From NCBI GenBank assembly GCA_021157665.1, contig JAGGWE010000199.1, positions 1 through 5,603 on the forward strand: a stretch of 5,603 bases of DNA, read 5' to 3'. The first letter of the stretch is position 1. Each line of letters opens with the position of its first letter. Shown piece after piece: positions 1 through 5,603 of the stretch. The stretch comes from Sulfurimonas sp. GTDB lineage: Bacteria > Campylobacterota > Campylobacteria > Campylobacterales > Sulfurimonadaceae. The notes under the pieces are model-generated. The model had not been told where the DNA came from. It ran no database searches and saw only the letters and a list, made by a program, of their open reading frames with translations. The position numbers were made by a program, and so were the translations under genes.

Positions 1-463
1 AGCAGCTAAGCCAAATCCAACTGGAGCAGTTGGGGTATCTGAGGCACTAAAAAGAGATGACATCATAAATCTTCCAGGGTGTCCAACAAATCCGACAAAT
101 ATTGTAGGAACTTTACTCTCATATATAATGTTTGAAGAGTTACCTGCACTTGATAAGTTTAACCGTCCACTTTGGGCTTATGAGGGGAGAGTTCATGATA
201 ATTGTGAGAGAAGAGGTCATTATGAACTTGGAGAGTTTGTTAAAGAGTGGGGAGATGAGGGTGCTAAAAAAGGTTATTGTCTTTTTGAGATGGGATGTAA
301 AGGACCTTTCACAAATGTAAACTGCCCTACAATGAAGTTTAATAGTGGTACGAGTTGGCCTGTTCAAGCTGGACATGGTTGTATGGGCTGTGTAGAGATT
401 GGTTTTGTAGATAAGTTTGCAAATGAGAGAAAGTATAAAGAGGGAGAGAATAATGAAAACTAA
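1..463 (+). CDS. hydA: [NiFe]-hydrogenase small subunit, C-terminal part (5' end outside window)
   Basis: This is the electron-transfer subunit of an uptake-type [NiFe] hydrogenase, carrying iron-sulfur clusters that take electrons from the active site in HydB. The frame is open from base 2, giving 153 residues, and the start lies upstream of the window. Visible ligands (fragment numbering) are: the last proximal-cluster Cys in NLPGCPTNP (C27); the distal [4Fe-4S] set H65, C68, C93 and C99; and the medial-cluster cysteines C108, C127 and C130 around SWPVQAGHGCMGC. The Pro in SWPVQ is the usual sign of a [3Fe-4S] medial cluster. Only 23 residues follow C130, and they are charged and hydrophilic (ending KEGENNEN). 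The C-terminal membrane helix of Wolinella HydA or E. coli HyaA is therefore absent, and a soluble or otherwise tethered enzyme is inferred. The N-terminal Tat signal that would settle periplasmic versus cytoplasmic location is not in the window. Its stop overlaps the hydB start by 11 bases. Confidence 0.93.
   Translation, partial: AAKPNPTGAVGVSEALKRDDIINLPGCPTNPTNIVGTLLSYIMFEELPALDKFNRPLWAYEGRVHDNCERRGHYELGEFVKEWGDEGAKKGYCLFEMGCKGPFTNVNCPTMKFNSGTSWPVQAGHGCMGCVEIGFVDKFANERKYKEGENNEN
441..446 (+). promoter_or_regulatory. Ribosome binding site of hydB
   Basis: AGGGAG lies inside the 3' end of hydA, 6 bases before ATG 453. It decides the hydB start in favour of 453 over the in-frame ATG at 417. 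Confidence 0.7.
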
Positions 464-2123
464 AAAGATTGTAATTGATCCTATTACAAGAATCGAAGGG
501 CATTTACGAGCTGAGATTGAGGTGGGTGAAGATGGAGTTGTCAAAGATGCTTTTGTAAGTGGACAGCTTTTTCGTGGGATAGAGATTATTTTAAAAAATC
601 GTGACCCTAGAGATGCAGGACTTTTAGCAGGTCGAATTTGTGGTGTTTGTACAAATTCACATTTTCGTGCAGCAGTTTCATCTGTTGAGGATGCTTATGC
701 TTTAAAATTGCCTAAAAATGCTGAGATTATCAGAGATTTAATGGCGATGGCTCTTTTTATCCAAGATCATGTAGTTCACTTTTACCATCTTCACTCTTTG
801 GATTTCGTAGATATTACATCTGCTTTAAATGCAGATGCAAAACTTACTTCTAAAGAAGCACATAAATATCATAAGAAACCTTTTAGAAATTCTCATTCTC
901 ACTATGAGGTAGTTTTAGAAAAACTAGCTAACTTTGTAAAGGCTGGAAAACTGGGACCATTTTCTAATGGGTATTGGGGGCATAGTGATTATAAACTAAG
1001 TCCTGAACAAAACTTGATTATGATTTCTCATTATTTAGAGGCTTTAAAATTTCAAACAAATATTAGCAAGGCTGTTGCTATTTTTGGTGGAAAAACACCA
1101 CATCCTCAAAGTATAGTAGTTGGTGGAGTAACTAGTGTTGCTGATATGCTAAATCCTCAGAGATTAAATGATTATCTTTTTATCATTAAAGAGGCAAAAG
1201 ATTTTATAGACCGTGCTTATCTTCCAGATGCTAAACTTTTAGCCATCGCTTATAGAGATGAGATAAAAGCTGGAATTGGTCGTGCAAATGGTAATTTTAT
1301 GTCAGTTGGTGGATATGAGTTTAATGATAGAAAACTATTTTGTGATGGTGTGATTTATAATCATAATTTTAAAAATATAGAAGATTTTGATGAGTCTAAA
1401 ATAACAGAAGAGATAGACCGTGCTTGGTATAAAGATGAGGCGATAGATAATGAGGTTTGCTATACAGATTTAAATGAAGATGGCTCTTTGAAAACTGCAA
1501 AAAATGATGATAAATATTCATGGATAAAAGCTCCAAGATATGATGGTAAGGTTATGGAAACTGGACCACTTGCAAGGGTTTTGATAAGTTATAAAAAAGA
1601 TAATACTCTTATAAAATCTTTTGTAGATGAGTTTTTAAAAGATACTGATTTAGAACTGATTGACTTATCTACAACAGTTGGTAGAAATGGGGCTAGGGCT
1701 ATTGAGACAGGATATATTTGTGAATATATTTTTAAACTTGTTTCTCGTTTGATTCAAAATATAAAATATTATGACACAGATACTTGGGTGAAGTTTGATT
1801 TTAATTCTTTAAAAAAAGATGTAAAAGGGAGAGCATTTTTTGAAGTTCCTCGTGGGACTTTGAGCCATTTTGTAAAGATAAAAGATGCAAAAATTGAAAA
1901 CTTTTCAGTTATTGCTCCAACAACTTGGAATGCAACTCCAAAAAACTTTGATGGAGTGAGAGGTGCTTATGAGGAGGCTTTAGTTGGTTTGAAGATAAAA
2001 GATACCTCTAAACCACTTGAAGTTTTAAGAGTGTTACACTCTTTTGATCCATGCTTGGCATGTGCAGTTCATGTGATAGATGCAAATGGTAAAGAGTTAA
2101 GTAGATGCAAAATAAAAGTATAG
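453..2123 (+). CDS. hydB: [NiFe]-hydrogenase large subunit (group 1-like), nickel-binding
   Basis: This is the catalytic subunit that splits H2 at a Ni-Fe(CN)2CO centre, 556 residues long, normal for group 1 enzymes. Nickel ligands are the N-terminal pair C63/C66 (RICGVCTNSH) and the C-terminal pair C534/C537 (DPCLACAVH). Also present are E15 in DPITRIEGH, the active-site Arg in VPRG (R467) and D532. The stretches FYHLHSLDFVD, GPFSNGYWGH and FGGKTPHPQS match group 1, closest by eye to the 1b type of Wolinella and Desulfovibrio; the subgroup call is tentative. Cleavage after H540 would release a 16-residue tail, so the gene encodes the precursor that HydD trims. The ligand is Cys, not selenocysteine. 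ATG 453 is chosen because AGGGAG at 441-446 sits 6 bases upstream and the protein then begins at the family's usual point. An in-frame ATG at 417 would add 12 non-conserved residues inside hydA. Confidence 0.96.
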   Translation: MKTKKIVIDPITRIEGHLRAEIEVGEDGVVKDAFVSGQLFRGIEIILKNRDPRDAGLLAGRICGVCTNSHFRAAVSSVEDAYALKLPKNAEIIRDLMAMALFIQDHVVHFYHLHSLDFVDITSALNADAKLTSKEAHKYHKKPFRNSHSHYEVVLEKLANFVKAGKLGPFSNGYWGHSDYKLSPEQNLIMISHYLEALKFQTNISKAVAIFGGKTPHPQSIVVGGVTSVADMLNPQRLNDYLFIIKEAKDFIDRAYLPDAKLLAIAYRDEIKAGIGRANGNFMSVGGYEFNDRKLFCDGVIYNHNFKNIEDFDESKITEEIDRAWYKDEAIDNEVCYTDLNEDGSLKTAKNDDKYSWIKAPRYDGKVMETGPLARVLISYKKDNTLIKSFVDEFLKDTDLELIDLSTTVGRNGARAIETGYICEYIFKLVSRLIQNIKYYDTDTWVKFDFNSLKKDVKGRAFFEVPRGTLSHFVKIKDAKIENFSVIAPTTWNATPKNFDGVRGAYEEALVGLKIKDTSKPLEVLRVLHSFDPCLACAVHVIDANGKELSRCKIKV

Positions 2124-2626
2124 TTATAGGTATCGGAAACTTACTGTTTTGTGATGATGGTATAGGTGTTATCGCTATAAAATATTTAAAAGAAAATTTT
2201 GAATTTACTCCAGAATTAGAACTATTGGATGGTGGCACTTTAGGGTTTAACCTTGCTGAGTATTTTTTAGAATACGACAATGTATTTCTCATTGATACTA
2301 TCTCAACTAATGATAAAGCTGGAGAGATATATATAATCCCATCAGATGAGTTACTTGAAAGTGGAACTTATAAAAAAACAGCCCATGAAGTGGAAGTTGT
2401 TCAGATCTTAGAGATATGTGAACTATATGATAAAAAGGCTGAAGTTACAATCTTTGCAATAGTTCCCGATGATATTCAAAGTGTGAAAATTGGACTTAGT
2501 GAAATTTTAAAGAATAAGTTTGATATACTAATTCAAACTTTAATAAAAGAGATTGAACTTTTAGGAATTAAAGTTAGCAAAAAAGATTATATTTCCCTAC
2601 AAAAAGTTATAAAAAAGTTTTTGTAG
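2105..2626 (+). CDS. hydD: Hydrogenase maturation endopeptidase (HyaD/HybD/HydD family)
   Basis: This is a cytoplasmic protease of the HybD family (peptidase M52) that removes the C-terminal tail of the large subunit after nickel insertion, letting the active site close. It has 173 residues. The family signature is at the N-terminus: GIGN (residues 9-12), then DDGIG. The three metal (nickel-sensing) positions known from E. coli HybD (Glu16, Asp62, His93) correspond to D18, D64 (in LIDT) and H94 (in TAHEV). Asp in place of Glu16 is a conservative change. The last ~20 residues (KVSKKDY onward) are a lysine-rich extension past the conserved core. The ATG lies inside hydB, overlapping it by 19 bases, behind a weak AAAGAG (2091-2096), so translational coupling to hydB is likely. 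Its position directly after hydB makes HydB the probable substrate. Wolinella-type operons place the cytochrome b gene hydC between the two, but here it is missing. Confidence 0.93.
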   Translation: MQNKSIVIGIGNLLFCDDGIGVIAIKYLKENFEFTPELELLDGGTLGFNLAEYFLEYDNVFLIDTISTNDKAGEIYIIPSDELLESGTYKKTAHEVEVVQILEICELYDKKAEVTIFAIVPDDIQSVKIGLSEILKNKFDILIQTLIKEIELLGIKVSKKDYISLQKVIKKFL

Positions 2627-2630
2627 TGGG
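2595..2630. terminator. Hairpin across the hydD stop codon, possible terminator between convergent genes
   Basis: The left arm CCCTACAAAAA (2595-2605) pairs with TTTTTGTAG plus GGG (2618-2630, with a single bulged T at 2627) around a 12-base loop. The stem includes the hydD stop codon and lies just before the stop of the convergent LpxR-like gene. On neither strand is the stem followed by a clean T-run; the - strand side is somewhat T-rich further on. The inverted repeat is certain; a terminator function is inferred from its position between convergent genes. Confidence 0.45.
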
Positions 2631-2639
2631 TATAAGCTC

Positions 2640-3638
2640 TTAAAACTGAAATGAGTATATTAACCCACCAAATGTTTCTATTGTATTATCTTGTTTACTA
2701 TAAGGGGATTGAGCTTGATAAAAGAATGTAAGCTTATGCTCTTCATAGTATAAATCTGCTCCACCATACAATGCAATATTTACTATATTTTTGTCGGTTG
2801 AATACCCCTCTTTTTTAGCCTCATCTAAAATATATGAATAAGCTAATAACTCTGTATTAATTCCTGCATTTAAAGACCAACCTACACCTCGATGCTTATT
2901 GTCTAAACGCAATAATGAAGCTTCTTCTTTTAAATACGGATAGTGTAAGTTGAAATTTCTAACATAATTATTACCTATTCTAAATATACTTCCCCCGAAT
3001 ACATCTGTAACAAAGTTACCAGCTTGTACTCCAAAATGATTAAACCAATCCATGCTTAGATTAGATGCACTATTATCTTGCCAACTTATTTCCCCATATC
3101 TAAAAAGTGCGTTTGCAGTATATTGAGTCCCTAGTTGAGTATCCCAGCCTTTTGGGTCTTTGGCACTGCTCAGAATAGAATGAAGAGTTTTTTGTGCAAA
3201 CTCCGCTCCTGATTTTTTTCCAACAACACCAAGTTCCACTCTAAACTCTTTAAAACTTTCACTGTCCCATTCAAACATATAAAATGCCAATGCTAAATGT
3301 CCAGCATATGGCATATCATCATATTGTGCTTGTGATTTTGATATATCATCTGGTGTAATTATAATTTGGCTTAAACTTATTCCTGCATTATGATTTTTTG
3401 TGTTGTTCATTATATTTAAAGGAAGTGCATCGACTACATTATATACGAAATCACTATAACTGTTGGATTTAGTCTCTTCTATATCTCCAAGTGAATCATC
3501 AATCCAACTTAAGTTCATCCCATTTGTAAAATGTCTATCTGTCCCACTAAAAGCATCATTATAAAATAAAAATGAGAATTGGTCAGCATTTAATGTTAAA
3601 GAGAAGAGAAGCAATAGCTTTGTAATTTTTTGTTTCAT
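2640..3638 (-). CDS. LpxR-like lipid A deacylase, outer-membrane beta-barrel (DUF2219 family)
   Basis: It is predicted to sit in the outer membrane and remove the 3'-acyloxyacyl chain of lipid A, as Salmonella LpxR does. It has 332 residues. A signal peptide (MKQKITKLLLLFSLTLNA, residues 1-18) is followed by family blocks in order: FLFYNDAF (N27, D28, matching the catalytic Asn/Asp near the mature LpxR N-terminus), DRHFTNG (34-40), DDMPYAGH (107-114), the ELGVVGKKSGAEFAQKTLH block ending in H153 (matching catalytic His122 of LpxR), and GWDTQL (164-169). It ends in aromatic Phe after alternating hydrophobic residues, as expected of a barrel insertion signal. The lysine/arginine stretch around Lys67 of Salmonella LpxR is not conserved here, so activity is likely but unproven. 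ATG 3638 is chosen because AAGGAT (3651-3646) lies 7 bases upstream and the signal peptide starts there; the frame is open further to 3713, but that part overlaps the ABC remnant. Confidence 0.85.
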   Translation of the reverse strand: MKQKITKLLLLFSLTLNADQFSFLFYNDAFSGTDRHFTNGMNLSWIDDSLGDIEETKSNSYSDFVYNVVDALPLNIMNNTKNHNAGISLSQIIITPDDISKSQAQYDDMPYAGHLALAFYMFEWDSESFKEFRVELGVVGKKSGAEFAQKTLHSILSSAKDPKGWDTQLGTQYTANALFRYGEISWQDNSASNLSMDWFNHFGVQAGNFVTDVFGGSIFRIGNNYVRNFNLHYPYLKEEASLLRLDNKHRGVGWSLNAGINTELLAYSYILDEAKKEGYSTDKNIVNIALYGGADLYYEEHKLTFFYQAQSPYSKQDNTIETFGGLIYSFQF

Positions 3639-3645
3639 TTTTTTA

Positions 3646-3651
3646 ATCCTT
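3646..3651 (-). promoter_or_regulatory. Ribosome binding site of the LpxR-like gene
   Basis: AAGGAT, read on the - strand, is 7 bases before ATG 3638. It supports the start that gives a clean signal peptide. No convincing sigma-70 promoter is visible just upstream, so transcription probably enters from the remnant operon above. Confidence 0.65.
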
Positions 3652-3663
3652 ATATTGTTTAAT

Positions 3664-3856
3664 TTAAAATAATTTTCCGATTTTGCGTACACCAAACCAA
3701 AAAAGAAAAGCACCTAATGATATTACACCTAAAAAATATGGCCATAAATCAAAAACATCTGTACCTCTAAAAAAAATACTTTGTGTACCCCCCTCTATAT
3801 AATAGCGAAGTGGTGATAGATATGACAACCAGTCTAGTATTGGATGCATAGCATAC
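3664..3856 (-). pseudogene. C-terminal remnant of an ABC-2-type transporter permease
   Basis: About 60 residues match the extreme C-terminus of ABC-2 permeases of the YbhS/YbhR/YhhJ kind. They include the diagnostic periplasmic loop before the last helix (LSYLSPLRYYIEG), then FFRGTDVFDLWP, one transmembrane helix (YFLGVISLGAFLFWFGV) and a basic end (RKIGKLF). A full permease has roughly 370 residues, so about 300 are missing. The frame upstream of the conserved part closes at a TAA about 20 bases before the ATG at 3849. That ATG has AAAGG shortly upstream, so a 61-residue single-helix peptide could be translated by accident, but it lacks everything needed for transport. It lies out of frame downstream of the tolC fragment and 25 bases before the LpxR-like gene, in the position of the last gene of an efflux operon. 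Confidence 0.75.
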
Positions 3857-4312
3857 CTTTTGCTCTGAAATTATAAGATGTTTTAAACTAAATGCAGCTG
3901 TATATGCTTGTACAACACCCATATATAAATTTCGTTTGGCATCATCAGCTTCAAGTGAAGCTCTATTCATGCGAAATTTTGATTTATCTATTTGAGAGCT
4001 AATAGCAAATCCAGTAAAAAGGGGATATGTTAGTTTAATAGCACCGGTATAAAGATTCTTTGATTGTACCTGTACGGTAGCCCCTCCAAAATACATAACT
4101 GGATTTTCATTAAGATAAGTTGCTCCATATGAAAAATCTAGTGAAGGGTAGTTTCCAGATTGTGTTGCATCATGTAATTTTTTATAAACTTTAGCTTTTT
4201 GCATAGCAGCTTTAATAGATGGGTTTTGCTCACTTAAAATTATCGTTTCTTCTAACGAACTGCCAAAACTAAGTATGGAACAAAAAACTCCAAGATAAAC
4301 AATTCTTTTCAT
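3767..4312 (-). pseudogene. N-terminal fragment of a TolC-family outer-membrane efflux protein, truncated
   Basis: An intact TolC would form the outer-membrane exit duct of a tripartite exporter. The frame encodes 181 residues, of which about 1-152 look native: a signal peptide (residues 1 to about 19, MKRIVYLGVFCSILSFGSS), the first helix SLEETIILSEQNPSIKAAM, a beta-strand region, then IKLTYPLFTGFAISSQIDKSK and a long helix to SEQK. Family members usually have 400-450 residues. The last 29 residues (from VCYASN) are out-of-frame translation of the ABC-2 permease remnant and resemble nothing in TolC. The second half of the duct is gone, so no functional trimer is expected. ATG 4312 shares its A with the TAA of the AI-2E gene (TAATG), and AAGGA (4325-4321) lies 8 bases upstream. 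The start signals are intact and the fragment may still be translated. Confidence 0.82.
3850..3868. other. Deletion junction joining tolC to an ABC permease gene
   Basis: On the - strand, TolC-like coding ends at about residue 152 (codon 3859-3857), and within a few bases ABC-2-permease-like coding begins in another frame (RYAMHP, near 3858-3841). No transposase, direct repeat or target-site duplication is visible at the join. The exact breakpoint cannot be placed to the base without an intact relative. Confidence 0.65.
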
Positions 4313-5337
4313 TAAATTTTTCCTTTTATATTATCACTTAATACAACGGACAACCAATGATACTTTTCACTATTTTGGGAAGCTATTTTAATTGCTATAG
4401 TTAAAGGAACAGCAAGGAGCATCCCTAATGGACCAAGAATCCATCCCCAAATAACCATAGAAACAAAAACAATAAAAGTTGATAATCCTAAATCTTTTCC
4501 CATTATTTTAGGCTCAAGAAAACTTCCAATTAAATTATTTATAATTAAATAACCTATAGCAATTATTATTGTATCAAGTATATTTAACTGTAATATCGAT
4601 ATAAATAAGGGAGGAAAAGAAGCTATATAAGAACCTATACTTGGAATAAAATTTAGTAAAAAAGCAAGAACAGCAAAAATAAAAGCGTATTGAAGATTAA
4701 AATATTTAAGCATTATCCAGATAAATAAAGCAGTAAGTGCTGATGTAAATGTTTTAAGTATAAAGTACCTATTTATACTTTTTAAAAATAGTTTTAGTTT
4801 TTCTTTTTGTTGCTTTGTTTTAGCTAAATAAAATGCTTTTTTAGAAATCATAGATGATTCTAATAATAAGAATATAACTAAAAAAAGTGTTAAAAAAAGA
4901 TTTAGGATAATATTGCCCATACCTTTAAAAAATATTGTTATTTGATTTATAACTTTTGCAGGTTCAATCAAGTTTATTATATGGCTCCACTTCAAAGAGA
5001 TCTTAAATTGTTCAAAAAATGCAATAATTTGAGGAGTTAATTGATGAAATTTTTCTTGATATAAAGGTATATTCTTTACAATATCATTACTTGAAGATAC
5101 TATAAATGAAATGAGTAAAAATATGATAACTACAATGATACTGAATACAATTAATGAACTGATTACATTTGGTATAGAAAATGAGTTTAACTTATTTATT
5201 AATGGTAAAAAAATAATAAAGATGAAAAACGCCATCAAAAATGGTAAAATAAACCCACCCCCTAACTTTAAAGATGCGATAATTATAAGTATATAAGCTA
5301 TTAAAGATATAGTGGATTTTTCATTAATCTTTAACAT
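4312..5337 (-). CDS. AI-2E family transporter (TqsA/YdiK/PerM-type permease)
   Basis: This inner-membrane protein of the AI-2E transporter family (PF01594) has 341 residues, a normal length. Members export quorum signal AI-2 (E. coli TqsA) or act as Na+/H+ antiporters, and the substrate here cannot be read from sequence. Hydrophobic segments are visible near residues 10-24, 27-46, 57-80, 141-160, 195-210, 216-232, 240-275 and 286-318, with the usual hydrophilic region (about 82-140) after the third. Family motifs are NFIPSIGSYIASFPP (229-243), EPKIMGKDLGLS (275-286) and WGWILGPLGMLLAVPLT (297-313). ATG 5337 has AGGAG (5353-5349) 11 bases upstream, a rather long spacing. The stop overlaps the tolC start by one base, so the two formed an operon. 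Very high A/T and Ile/Phe/Lys content matches its neighbours. Confidence 0.9.
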   Translation of the reverse strand: MLKINEKSTISLIAYILIIIASLKLGGGFILPFLMAFFIFIIFLPLINKLNSFSIPNVISSLIVFSIIVVIIFLLISFIVSSSNDIVKNIPLYQEKFHQLTPQIIAFFEQFKISLKWSHIINLIEPAKVINQITIFFKGMGNIILNLFLTLFLVIFLLLESSMISKKAFYLAKTKQQKEKLKLFLKSINRYFILKTFTSALTALFIWIMLKYFNLQYAFIFAVLAFLLNFIPSIGSYIASFPPLFISILQLNILDTIIIAIGYLIINNLIGSFLEPKIMGKDLGLSTFIVFVSMVIWGWILGPLGMLLAVPLTIAIKIASQNSEKYHWLSVVLSDNIKGKI

Positions 5338-5348
5338 TGCATTTAACT

Positions 5349-5353
5349 CTCCT
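5349..5353 (-). promoter_or_regulatory. Ribosome binding site before the AI-2E gene
   Basis: AGGAG on the - strand is 11 bases from ATG 5337 but only 6 bases from another ATG at 5342, which opens a three-codon frame (Met-Gln-Cys-stop) overlapping the AI-2E start. The family start motif and length favour 5337. Confidence 0.5.
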
Positions 5354-5390
5354 AGTGAATTTAATCTATTGATATAAACATAATAACAAA

Positions 5391-5396
5391 AGTATA
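5391..5396 (-). promoter_or_regulatory. Possible -10 element for the AI-2E/tolC operon
   Basis: TATACT on the - strand is one mismatch from TATAAT, about 55 bases before the AI-2E start and just after the upstream terminator stem. The DNA around it is T-rich and no good -35 box is seen, which is common in Campylobacterota. In such AT-rich DNA the match could be chance. Confidence 0.25.
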
Positions 5397-5404
5397 TTTA
5401 AAAT

Positions 5405-5431
5405 ATGGGCAATATAGCTTTTGTTGCCCAT
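5405..5431 (-). terminator. Stem-loop terminator after the BON-domain gene
   Basis: A perfect 8-base inverted repeat, ATGGGCAA (5405-5412) and TTGCCCAT (5424-5431), surrounds an 11-base loop. It lies 5 bases past the stop of the BON-domain gene and is followed on the - strand by the T-rich tail ATTTTAAATATACTTTTG. It probably ends that transcript and separates it from the AI-2E operon. The tail is not a pure T-run. Confidence 0.65.
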
Positions 5432-5436
5432 TTATA

Positions 5437-5603
5437 TTATCGTTCAATCATAAAAAATGATTTAACTGCTAATACACCTTTTGTGGAGAGTGCAATTTGC
5501 ATAGCTTCTTGTGCTTCATAACTACTTTGTACTCTACCAAAAAGCTCAACAATACCATCTTTAACACTAACATCTATTTTCATAGAGTGAATATCTGGAC
5601 TCA
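5437..5603 (-). CDS. BON-domain protein, C-terminal end (5' part outside window)
   Basis: The last 54 codons of a gene on the - strand run to a TAA at 5439-5437. The fragment IDVSVKDGIVELFGRVQSS, then a helix (YEAQEAMQIALST) and KGVLAVKSFF, has the beta-alpha-beta pattern of a BON domain, with the typical KDGxVxLxGxV core and the GVxxV ending. BON domains occur in periplasmic OsmY-like proteins and are thought to bind phospholipid or membrane surfaces. Whether a signal peptide or a second BON repeat lies upstream cannot be seen. The protein ends only four residues after the domain (MIER). A terminator follows at once, so this gene is the last of its transcript and is not part of the AI-2E operon. 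Confidence 0.8.
   Translation of the reverse strand, partial: SPDIHSMKIDVSVKDGIVELFGRVQSSYEAQEAMQIALSTKGVLAVKSFFMIER

Noticed and set aside
417..452. Upstream in-frame start for hydB at 417
   Set aside because: It lacks a good ribosome binding site and adds 12 residues not expected before the conserved IDPITRIEGH start; AGGGAG fits ATG 453.
140..544. Open frame on the - strand opposite hydA/hydB
   Set aside because: It lies wholly opposite well-supported coding sequence and has no recognisable domain; a shadow frame.
2040..2075. Possible selenocysteine ([NiFeSe]) hydrogenase
   Set aside because: The DPCLAC motif has ordinary TGC Cys codons at both nickel-ligand positions and no in-frame TGA.
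2008..2292. Open frame on the - strand opposite the hydB/hydD junction
   Set aside because: It is opposite conserved hydrogenase genes, with low-complexity translation and no family match.
3639..3713. Longer LpxR-like protein starting at 3713
   Set aside because: It would put 25 residues before a clear signal peptide and overlap the permease remnant; AAGGAT fits ATG 3638.
3767..4312. A novel full-length 181-residue protein
   Set aside because: The first ~152 residues are plainly the start of a TolC protein, and the remaining 29 are the permease sequence read out of frame.
3639..4330. Insertion sequence or phage scar causing the tolC/permease join
   Set aside because: No transposase fragment, terminal inverted repeats or flanking direct repeats were seen; a simple deletion is enough.
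5111..5296. Open frame on the + strand within the AI-2E gene
   Set aside because: It is antisense to conserved transmembrane coding; lysine/isoleucine-rich translation typical of AT-rich shadow frames.

Overview
The window reads as AT-rich DNA of a Campylobacterota (Epsilonproteobacteria)-type bacterium, resembling Sulfurimonas, Sulfurovum or Wolinella. This is inferred from low GC, tightly overlapping genes, a Wolinella-like hydA-hydB order, and the protein families present. No rRNA or housekeeping marker is in the window, so the taxonomy is inference.

Left part, + strand (1-2626): the 3' end of a [NiFe]-hydrogenase operon. It holds the C-terminal 153 residues of the iron-sulfur small subunit (hydA), the complete nickel-bearing large subunit (hydB) and the endopeptidase that trims the large subunit after nickel insertion (hydD). 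Each start codon lies inside the preceding gene, by 11 and 19 bases. Two features stand out. The small subunit stops shortly after its last cluster cysteine, with no membrane-anchor helix. There is also no cytochrome b gene (hydC) between hydB and hydD. A hairpin spans the hydD stop codon, and the next gene converges from the other strand.

Right part, - strand (5603 down to 2640), in direction of transcription: the end of a BON-domain protein gene; a stem-loop terminator; an AI-2E-family membrane permease; the N-terminal third of a TolC-type outer-membrane efflux protein; the last ~60 residues of an ABC-2-type transporter permease; and an intact LpxR-like outer-membrane lipid A deacylase with a signal peptide.

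The main observation is at about 3850-3868. The TolC start runs directly, out of frame, into the end of an ABC-2 permease. The simplest reading is one internal deletion in an export operon (TolC - membrane-fusion protein - ABC components). It would have removed the rest of tolC, everything between, and most of the permease, leaving the flanking AI-2E and LpxR-like genes intact. The AI-2E stop and tolC start share one base (TAATG), so the two were once translationally coupled in one operon.

No tRNA, rRNA, CRISPR array, insertion sequence or long repeat was seen. No gene-free stretch exceeds 100 bases.
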